11,108 nt of DNA from Candidatus Cloacimonadota bacterium (GTDB lineage: Bacteria; Cloacimonadota; Cloacimonadia; Cloacimonadales; TCS61): positions 1 through 11,108 of the forward strand of contig JACNIV010000335.1 in the NCBI GenBank assembly GCA_014382915.1. Direction: 5' to 3'. Position numbers and translations under genes: made by a program. Positions 5,888 through 11,108 of this stretch are shown one piece after another (the first letter of the stretch is position 1; every line of letters begins with the position of its first letter). The notes beneath the pieces were generated by a model, which was given only the letters and a program-made list of their open reading frames with translations, had not been told where the DNA came from and ran no database searches.

Positions 5888-6523
5888 CTACTTGGAATAG
5901 TACTCAACAATCAGACGCTCATCAATATCCAACGGGATTTGTTCCCTGCTTGGAATACTGAGGATCTTTCCTTTGAAATTATCTTTTTCCACTTCAAACC
6001 ATTCGATACTGCCAACTTCCGTAGTAGCTTCAATAGCTTCCTGAATGATGGGTAACTGCCTGCTTTTTTCTTTGATCTCGATCTCATCTTCAGGGTGTAC
6101 CAGGAATGAAGGAATATTTACTTTTCTTCCGTTCACACGGATGTGTCCGTGACGGATTATTTGACGGGATGATTTTCTGGAAGGTGCAAATCCCATGCGG
6201 TAGACAACATTGTCCAGACGTGTCTCCAGAAACTGAAGCAGGTTTTCACCTGTAACTCCGGATTTCTTTGCTGCCATTTTGAAGTATTTCCTGAATTGTT
6301 TTTCCAGGATGCCGTAAATGCGGCGTACTTTCTGCTTTTCACGCAAGTGGATACCATAATCGCTGAGCCTTTTGCGGAAACCACGGGCACTGCCATGATC
6401 ACCCGGAATAAAGGGACGTCTTTCGAAGGCACATTTTTCGGAATTACAGCGTGCTCCTTTTAGAAAAAGCTTGGCTCCTTCTCTTCTACATAATCTACAT
6501 GATGGTCCGGTATATCTTGCCAT
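5888..6523 (-). CDS. rpsD: 30S ribosomal protein S4 (zinc-binding form)
   Basis: 211 residues, typical length. S4 binds 16S rRNA early in small-subunit assembly and in many bacteria represses its own operon; whether it does so here cannot be seen. The N-terminal region carries four cysteines, Cys9, Cys12, Cys26 and Cys31 (SCRLCR ... RCNSEKC), the zinc-binding C+ pattern. Then come DYGIHLREKQKVRRIYG, and the S4 RNA-binding domain from about 98 (LETRLDNVVYRMGFAPSRKS, HGHIRVNGRKVNIPSF). The C-terminus DERLIVEYYSK is standard. AAGGAT ahead of the ATG overlaps the rpsK stop codon; only 5 bp separate the two genes, so translation is probably coupled. Confidence 0.98.
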   Translation of the reverse strand: MARYTGPSCRLCRREGAKLFLKGARCNSEKCAFERRPFIPGDHGSARGFRKRLSDYGIHLREKQKVRRIYGILEKQFRKYFKMAAKKSGVTGENLLQFLETRLDNVVYRMGFAPSRKSSRQIIRHGHIRVNGRKVNIPSFLVHPEDEIEIKEKSRQLPIIQEAIEATTEVGSIEWFEVEKDNFKGKILSIPSREQIPLDIDERLIVEYYSK

Positions 6524-6528
6524 AATCC

Positions 6529-6927
6529 TTAAATTCTCCTAGTTTTTCTTGGTCTGCATCCATTATGCGGAATGGGTGTTGTGTCGGTTATCATGGTTAT
6601 CTGAAGTCCATTAGCATCCAACGATCTGATAGCAGATTCTCTACCACCACCGGGTCCTTTCACCAAAACCTTTACTTTGTTGATTCCCATTTCGATGGCT
6701 TTTTTTGCAACTTCTTCTGCTGCTAACTGAGCTGCAAAAGGAGTGCTTTTCTTAGAACCTTTATAGCCGATCTTTCCACCACTCGACCAGGTCAATATAT
6801 TTCCGGCTTTATCTGTAAGAGAAACGATGGTATTGTTGAAACTGGAATGAATATGGGCTATACCTTCGTTGAATGTAAGTCTTACTTTTTTCTTCTTTCT
6901 GGTAATTTTTTCTGTTTTTGTTGCCAC
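6529..6927 (-). CDS. rpsK: 30S ribosomal protein S11
   Basis: 132 residues. S11 lies on the platform of the small subunit near the mRNA exit and binds 16S rRNA with S18 and S6. Recognised by [56 protein letters not shown] and the conserved C-terminus [18 protein letters not shown]. The N-terminus is Lys/Thr-rich and short. The start codon is GTG (6927-6925), backed by GGGAG a few bases upstream; no in-frame ATG fits the family start better. It lies between rpsM (12-bp gap) and rpsD (5-bp gap). Confidence 0.97.
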   Translation of the reverse strand: MATKTEKITRKKKKVRLTFNEGIAHIHSSFNNTIVSLTDKAGNILTWSSGGKIGYKGSKKSTPFAAQLAAEEVAKKAIEMGINKVKVLVKGPGGGRESAIRSLDANGLQITMITDTTPIPHNGCRPRKTRRI

Positions 6928-6939
6928 TTTTATTCTCCC

Positions 6940-7311
6940 TTACTTTTTCTTACCGCCAACCACAGAACGACGGCGTCCTCTTCGGGTTCTGGCATTAGTA
7001 TGGGTACGCTGTCCACGAACCGGCATACTTCTCTTATGCCGCACACCGCGGTAACAGCCTATTTCCATCAGACGTTTGATATCCATGGCTTTCTGGGTTC
7101 TTAATTCTCCTTCTACCATGTAATCGTTCTGAATGATCTCTCTGATAGCTTTTTCTTCTTTCAGGGAAAGGTCTTTCACTTTTCTATTTTCATCTACACC
7201 GGCGGAAGCCAGTATCTGGCTGGCAATATTTTTGCCAATTCCATAGATATAGGTAAGTCCTATAATAATTCTTTTGTCTTTTGGTAATTCGATTCCTGCT
7301 ATATGTGCCAA
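6940..7311 (-). CDS. rpsM: 30S ribosomal protein S13
   Basis: 123 residues. S13 sits in the head of the small subunit, touching P-site tRNA and 50S bridges. Typical blocks: [29 protein letters not shown] (helix-turn motif), [23 protein letters not shown] and the basic tail [18 protein letters not shown] that contacts tRNA. The start is TTG (7311-7309), directly encoding the expected (M)AHIAG; the rare start codon is matched by a very strong AAAGGAGG 7 bp upstream. An ATG inside the family-conserved part would cut the domain, so TTG is favoured. Confidence 0.96.
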   Translation of the reverse strand: MAHIAGIELPKDKRIIIGLTYIYGIGKNIASQILASAGVDENRKVKDLSLKEEKAIREIIQNDYMVEGELRTQKAMDIKRLMEIGCYRGVRHKRSMPVRGQRTHTNARTRRGRRRSVVGGKKK

Positions 7312-7328
7312 GTTTAATCCTCCTTTAG

Positions 7329-7445
7329 CTACCCTTGACGTTGTTTATGTTTGGGGTTACTGGAGCAAATAACTCTAATAACGCCGTTTCTTTTGATAAT
7401 TTTGCAATCTTTGCACATCTTCTTAACTGATGCTCTAACCTTCAT
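7329..7445 (-). CDS. rpmJ: 50S ribosomal protein L36 (zinc-binding form)
   Basis: A 38-codon gene that simple ORF scans with a longer cut-off omit. Minus-strand translation: [17 protein letters not shown], then [21 protein letters not shown] and TAG. This is the complete L36 with the zinc ligands Cys11, Cys14, Cys27 and His33 of the C+ type. L36 binds 23S rRNA near the peptidyl-transferase side of the large subunit. Two adjacent ATGs exist (7448 and 7445); AGGAG at 7455-7451 gives spacing 5 to the second, which also yields the usual MKVR start. Its ribosome site overlaps the infA stop codon (7456-7454), and its stop lies 17 bp before rpsM, the normal infA-rpmJ-rpsM order. Confidence 0.96.
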   Translation of the reverse strand: MKVRASVKKMCKDCKIIKRNGVIRVICSSNPKHKQRQG

Positions 7446-7453
7446 CATATCTC

Positions 7454-7672
7454 CTATTTATATCGATAAACTATTCTTCCCCTGTTTAAATCGTAGGGAG
7501 ACAATTCAATTTTAACTTTATCGCCGGGTAAAATTCTAATGTAGTGTAATCTCATCTTGCCCGAACTGTGAGCAAGTATTTCATGCCCATTTTCCAGTTC
7601 TACTCTGAAAGTGGTGTTCGGTAGTGCTTCCGTAACAACACCTTCAACTTCAATCACACCTTCTTTTGCCAT
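7454..7672 (-). CDS. infA: Translation initiation factor IF-1
   Basis: 72 residues, exactly the usual length. A single OB-fold (S1-like) protein that occupies the A site of the 30S subunit during initiation with IF-2 and IF-3. Sequence blocks: [71 protein letters not shown], quoted here only by its conserved pieces: [23 protein letters not shown] and SPYDLxRGRIxYR. Spacing to map upstream is 15 bp and the ribosome site is modest (GAGAG). It immediately precedes rpmJ. Confidence 0.97.
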   Translation of the reverse strand: MAKEGVIEVEGVVTEALPNTTFRVELENGHEILAHSSGKMRLHYIRILPGDKVKIELSPYDLNRGRIVYRYK

Positions 7673-7687
7673 AATTTACTCTCTTTT

Positions 7688-8446
7688 CTAATAAACAGAT
7701 AAGATTTCCGGCTCACCATCCGTAATTAAGATAGTGTTTTCATAATGTGCAGATAATGTTTTATCTGCCACAAAAAATTCCCAACCATTTTCTATTACCT
7801 GGTTGGTTCCGATATTCACCATGGGTTCAATTGCCAGGGTCATTCCTTTTTTTAACCTCGGTCCTTTTCCTTTTACGCCAAAATTGGGGATCAAAGGATC
7901 TTCATGCAGGCTGGCACCTATACCGTGACCGGTCAGGTTATCTGCCACAAAATAGCCCTGCGCTTTTACATAAGAACCTATAGCGTAAGAAATATCTCCT
8001 ACCCGTGCGCCATGTCTTGCCTGGGAAATTCCCCTGTCAAGTGCTTCCTGTGTAACACTAAGCAATCGCTCTGTTTCTTTGGCAATTTTACCCACACGAT
8101 AAGTACATGCAGCATCACCGTAATAACCATTTTTGTAAACGCCCACATCGATACCAATGATATCGCCTTCTTGCAAGATCTGCTTACGGGAAGGAATGCC
8201 ATGCACAATGCAGGAATTTACAGAGGTGCAAATAGCTGCAGGGAACGGATCCAGGCCAAAAACCGTATAACCCTTGAAGGCCGGTTTCCCACCATCGGCA
8301 CGAATAAGATCATCAGAAAATTGATCTATTTCCCAGGTACTAATACCAGGTTTAATTATGCTTTCCAGTTTATGAAGCAGCAAAGCTACAATGCGGTTAC
8401 TTTCACGCATTTTTGCAATTTCGTTGTTGTTCTTTATTGTAATCAT
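7688..8446 (-). CDS. map: Type I methionine aminopeptidase
   Basis: 252 residues, the usual length of a cytosolic type Ia enzyme, which removes the initiator Met from nascent proteins after deformylation. The pita-bread fold's five metal ligands are in place: Asp100 (DIIGIDVGV), Asp111 (GYYGDAACT), His174 (LTGHGIGASLHEDP), Glu207 (LAIEPMVN) and Glu236 (AHYENTILIT). His82 (NSCIVHGIP) is the conserved substrate-side histidine. No N-terminal zinc-finger or SH3-type extension. The ribosome site is weak (AGAAG). It follows secY after 37 bp with no adk between them, and leads into infA. Confidence 0.97.
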   Translation of the reverse strand: MITIKNNNEIAKMRESNRIVALLLHKLESIIKPGISTWEIDQFSDDLIRADGGKPAFKGYTVFGLDPFPAAICTSVNSCIVHGIPSRKQILQEGDIIGIDVGVYKNGYYGDAACTYRVGKIAKETERLLSVTQEALDRGISQARHGARVGDISYAIGSYVKAQGYFVADNLTGHGIGASLHEDPLIPNFGVKGKGPRLKKGMTLAIEPMVNIGTNQVIENGWEFFVADKTLSAHYENTILITDGEPEILSVY

Positions 8447-8483
8447 ACTGCTTCTTTTTTCACTCTATGTTTTTTTAAAAGAA

Positions 8484-9794
8484 CTAACCTCTACGGCCAC
8501 GGAGTTTCCCTTTTTTCATGAAACCTTCATAATGGCGCATAACAAGATGTGATTCGATTTGCTGAAGAGTATCCAGTGCTACACCAACGATAATAATGAG
8601 TCCGGTACCACCAAAGTAGAAAGGAAGATTGGCCCATTTGGACATAAATTCGGGCATTACAGCTACAAATGCAAAAAATATTGCACCTGGTAATGTAATC
8701 CTTACCAATACGGAATTTATATAGTCGGACGTCTTTTTCCCTGGTTTCCTGCCGGGAATAAAACCACCATATTTTTTCATGTTCTCTGCCATTTCAATGG
8801 GATTAAGTACCATAGCTGTATAGAAATAAGCAAAGAAAACAATGAGTCCTACATAAATTAACGTATAAAGAAAAGCACCGGGAGAAAGCAAATTTATAAT
8901 GCTGTTCATAAAATCGCTATCTTTAAAGAAAGTGGCTATCGTTCTGGGGAACATAATTACGGACTGAGCAAAAATGATGGGAATAACACCAGCCGTATTT
9001 ACCTTTAGTGGTATGTGTGTACTTTGACCGCCATAAACTTTACGTCCCACAATTCTTTTGGCATATTGCACCGGTATTTTTCGTATACCTTCGGTAACCA
9101 GAACCACAGAAGCAGTAACACCGATCATTACTATAATAACGGCAACAGCCATGAAAATTTCCATAGCACCCACTTGAACCATTTCAAACATTTGATAAAA
9201 GCCCTGTGGATAACGAGCAATAATACCGGCAAAAATGATAAGTGAAATACCGTTTCCAATTCCGTGTTCTGTTATCTGTTCTCCAAGCCACATGATAAAC
9301 ATCACGCCGGTAACCATGGTAAGCACGCTGGTGAAAACAAATAAAAAGCCAGGATTAGGAACTGCTCCTTCCACACCACTTTGTAAGAACATACTGATGC
9401 CAATTGCATTGAACGAAGCAATAAATACTGTTCCATATCGAGTGTACTGAGCTATTTTTTTCTGCCCTTCTGCACCTTCTTTTTTCAATCTTTCAAAGAA
9501 GGGAATTACACCACCAAGCAATTGTATAACAATAGAAGTTGTAATGTATGGCATAATTCCAAGAGCAAAGACCGAAGCACGTCCGAGGTTACCACCCACA
9601 AAAAGGTCGAACATTCCAAACAGGTTTCCACCCGAACTGCTTGCACTTTCCAGAAACTGTTTAAGAGCTTGAGCATTGATCCCAGGGGTCGGAATAAAAC
9701 TTCCTAACCTGTAGATTGCCAGTATCATAGCAGTAAACAGTATCTTCTTTTTAAGGTCTGGAATTTTAAAAATATTACTGATACTCTGCCACAC
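8484..9794 (-). CDS. secY: Preprotein translocase subunit SecY
   Basis: 436 residues, full length. SecY forms the protein-conducting channel of the inner membrane with SecE and SecG, driven by SecA. Recognisable parts: amphipathic N-terminus, first membrane helix (about 17-35), plug region PTPGINAQALKQFL, second helix FALGIMPYITTSIVIQLL (76-93), the first cytoplasmic loop ERLKKEGAEGQKKIAQYTRY (101-120), the long loop YAKRIVGRKVYGGQSTHIPLK with conserved AGVIPIIFA, the loop NPIEMAENMKKYGGFIPGRKPG, and the C-terminal RHYEGFMKKGKLRGRRG. About ten membrane helices can be counted. The start is GTG (9794-9792), preceded by GGAGG inside the end of rplO; the two genes are 1 bp apart, so they are likely translationally coupled. 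Confidence 0.98.
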   Translation of the reverse strand: MWQSISNIFKIPDLKKKILFTAMILAIYRLGSFIPTPGINAQALKQFLESASSSGGNLFGMFDLFVGGNLGRASVFALGIMPYITTSIVIQLLGGVIPFFERLKKEGAEGQKKIAQYTRYGTVFIASFNAIGISMFLQSGVEGAVPNPGFLFVFTSVLTMVTGVMFIMWLGEQITEHGIGNGISLIIFAGIIARYPQGFYQMFEMVQVGAMEIFMAVAVIIVMIGVTASVVLVTEGIRKIPVQYAKRIVGRKVYGGQSTHIPLKVNTAGVIPIIFAQSVIMFPRTIATFFKDSDFMNSIINLLSPGAFLYTLIYVGLIVFFAYFYTAMVLNPIEMAENMKKYGGFIPGRKPGKKTSDYINSVLVRITLPGAIFFAFVAVMPEFMSKWANLPFYFGGTGLIIIVGVALDTLQQIESHLVMRHYEGFMKKGKLRGRRG

Positions 9795-9795
9795 T

Positions 9796-10248
9796 TTACA
9801 CTACCTCCGCTTTACCGCCTGCTTTCTCAATTATTTCTTTAGCAGCTTTTGAAAAAGCGTTTGCTTTGATATTTACTTTTTTATTAAATTCTTCAGCACC
9901 ATCTGCCAGGATCTTTACAGGAGCTTTTTCGTTAGCTCTGGCTTTTCTTATCAGGTTAAGCTTTTCGAGTTTTGCTATATCAAAGCTCGTGTCTTCCTGT
10001 TTTTGTAGTGCTTTCAGGTTAACAATTCTAAATTCCTTACGGAAAATATTTGTGAATCCTCTTTTGGGAACACGTCTCTGCAAAGGCATCTGGCCACCTT
10101 CGAACCAGGCTGGAATTTTCCCGCCGGAACGGGATTTTTGCCCTTTGTGACCTTTACCGGCTTGTTTGCCAAATCCGGAACCCTCACCTTTCCCGAGTCT
10201 TTTTTTATCCTTTATATTTTGAGGACGTTCGATATTATTAAGTTTCAT
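9796..10248 (-). CDS. rplO: 50S ribosomal protein L15
   Basis: 150 residues. L15 is a late-assembly protein of the large subunit with a long Gly/Lys-rich N-terminal arm threading into 23S rRNA. Evidence: KRLGKGEGSGFGKQAGKGHKGQKSRSGG, quoted by its pattern (RxGRGxGSGxGKTxGxGxKGQxxRxG in the family), then WFEGGQMPLQRRVPKRGFTN, and the C-terminal half with VKILADGA and the AKEIIEKAGG ending that is usual for L15. The ATG at 10248 has AAGGAG about 6 bp upstream, overlapping the rpmD stop codon. It lies between rpmD and secY, its standard place. Confidence 0.97.
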   Translation of the reverse strand: MKLNNIERPQNIKDKKRLGKGEGSGFGKQAGKGHKGQKSRSGGKIPAWFEGGQMPLQRRVPKRGFTNIFRKEFRIVNLKALQKQEDTSFDIAKLEKLNLIRKARANEKAPVKILADGAEEFNKKVNIKANAFSKAAKEIIEKAGGKAEVV

Positions 10249-10257
10249 TGTTTCTCC

Positions 10258-10794
10258 TTAATTCTGCTTCTTTGTTTCCGATTTTACATTGGATTTGCTG
10301 GAAGCTGTTTTCTTGGTAGTGGTCTTCTTAGGTGTGGTTTTCTTTGCTTGGGTCTTTGTAGCAGGTTTTGTTGTTTTCTTGGTAGCAGGCTTTGTTGCAG
10401 ATTTTGTAGTTTTCTTTTCAGTGGTTTTTGTAGAAGTTTTCATAGTCTTTTTAGCTGTGGATTTTTTTGGTTCTACCTTTTTCACTTCTTCAGTTTTCAC
10501 TGTCTTTTTAGCAGCAGGTTTGGTTTCGATTTTCTTTTTTATTTCAGGTTTCTCGGTTTTGGGCACAGCTTTTTTTGTTACGAGTTTAACAGGAGCTACT
10601 TTCCTAACCGGTTCTTCCTTGATTTCCTCTACCTTTACCAGATGGGAAACTTTATTTATCATACCGCGAATAACGGGATTATCATCATGCATCCTGGATC
10701 TGCTGATCTTGCCAAGACCCAAAGCGATAATGGTTCTTTTCTGATCTTGTTTTCGACCTATAGTACTTCTGATCTGGGTGACCTTGAGTTTCAT
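10258..10794 (-). CDS. rpmD: 50S ribosomal protein L30 with long histone-H1-like tail
   Basis: 178 residues, about three times the usual 58-62. Residues 1-60 are a complete ordinary L30: [43 protein letters not shown] and the usual ending [10 protein letters not shown]. Residues 61-178 form one low-complexity basic tail: I count 39 Lys and 26 Thr in 118 residues, the rest mainly Ala, Pro, Ser, Val and Glu, with repeated pieces such as [11 protein letters not shown] and KKTTPKKT. It resembles the C-terminal domains of histone H1, AlgP and HU-like proteins and is probably disordered and nucleic-acid-binding. The reading frame is uninterrupted, and the tail's stop codon overlaps the rplO ribosome site, so the extension is part of the gene. 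The ATG overlaps the rpsE stop (ATGA) with AGGAGG 8 bp before it. Tail function is unknown. Confidence 0.93.
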   Translation of the reverse strand: MKLKVTQIRSTIGRKQDQKRTIIALGLGKISRSRMHDDNPVIRGMINKVSHLVKVEEIKEEPVRKVAPVKLVTKKAVPKTEKPEIKKKIETKPAAKKTVKTEEVKKVEPKKSTAKKTMKTSTKTTEKKTTKSATKPATKKTTKPATKTQAKKTTPKKTTTKKTASSKSNVKSETKKQN

Positions 10795-11108
10795 TTAGCT
10801 TCCTCCTGGGGTTTGACCGGAGTTTCTTCTTTGCCTGTAAGTTCTGCAATGGTTTTACCACGAAGCTTAGCTACCATGGCTATAGTTCTAAGTTGTTTCA
10901 GTCCATTTACAGTAGCTTTTACTACGTTTGTGGGAGTATTGGAACCTTGAGATTTGGTGAGAATACTCTCGATACCTACGGCTTCCAGAATTGCACGTGC
11001 AGGACCACCGGCAATGATGCCGGTACCGGGAGAAGCTGGTCTTAACATTATCTTGCTGGCTCCAAAGCGTCCAATGATCTCATGAGGAATGGTTCCTTTC
11101 ACTATAGG
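10791..11108 (-). CDS. rpsE: 30S ribosomal protein S5, C-terminal part (5' end outside window)
   Basis: The last 105 or so residues of S5; the gene continues past the right edge with no start codon inside the window (the GTG at 11102 is an internal valine, as codons for Pro-Ile precede it in frame). The conserved C-terminal domain is clear: [31 protein letters not shown], shown here by its pattern PHxxxGxFGAxKxxLxPAxPGTGxIAGGxxR, then [34 protein letters not shown]5 sits near the mRNA entrance and helps decoding accuracy and helicase activity. The missing part holds the N-terminal double-stranded-RNA-binding-like domain. The C-terminus carries a short acidic/proline tail ([14 protein letters not shown]). 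Its stop overlaps the rpmD start by 4 bp. Confidence 0.96.
   Translation of the reverse strand, partial: PIVKGTIPHEIIGRFGASKIMLRPASPGTGIIAGGPARAILEAVGIESILTKSQGSNTPTNVVKATVNGLKQLRTIAMVAKLRGKTIAELTGKEETPVKPQEEAK

Noticed and set aside
10138..10950. A 270-codon open frame on the plus strand rich in Phe, Cys, Leu and Ser.
   Set aside because: It is the antisense of rpmD and the ends of rplO and rpsE. Lys/Thr-rich codons on the minus strand (AAA, AAG, ACC) keep the opposite frames free of stops; it has no ribosome site or recognisable domain.

Overview
The window comes from a low-GC Gram-negative bacterium. An outer-membrane-type β-strand protein with a signal peptide and an aromatic C-terminus, and a periplasmic coiled-coil protein, argue for two membranes. 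Ribosomal protein sequences look like those of the FCB side of the tree. Candidatus Cloacimonadota is my best guess, from general impression only.

Right part, about 4.4-11.1 kb, all on the minus strand: the distal spc operon joined to the alpha operon, read from high to low coordinates as rpsE (5' end outside the window)-rpmD-rplO-secY-map-infA-rpmJ-rpsM-rpsK-rpsD-rpoA-rplQ. Gaps are 0-40 bp, rpsE and rpmD overlap by 4 bp, and a strong intrinsic terminator follows rplQ. The cluster makes ribosomal proteins, the core Sec translocase subunit, methionine aminopeptidase, IF-1 and the RNA polymerase alpha subunit. adk, often found between secY and map, is absent. The rpmJ gene (38 codons) is easily missed. 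The oddest gene is rpmD: a normal 60-residue L30 core followed by about 118 residues of Lys/Thr/Ala/Pro-rich histone-H1-like tail.

Left part, 1-4.4 kb: an edge-truncated SpoU-family RNA methyltransferase (minus), a secreted Lys/Glu-rich coiled-coil protein with a clear promoter and terminator (minus), a hotdog-fold thioesterase (plus), the magnesium channel gene mgtE (minus), then two small plus-strand genes: an 87-residue two-helix membrane protein and a 154-residue putative outer-membrane protein.

The most unusual structure is non-coding. Between mgtE and rplQ the gaps hold at least three kinds of palindromic sequence: a two-copy element built on GACAGTTC-N3-GAACTGTC, a two-copy element of about 60 bp placed directly after each of the two small plus-strand genes (conserved arms GGTTCA and ATTGAACCAGCAATAT around a variable loop), and a perfect 38-bp palindrome. 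They look like small dispersed repeats of the host genome. No CRISPR array, tRNA, rRNA, transposase or phage module is visible, and no gap between genes exceeds 300 bp.
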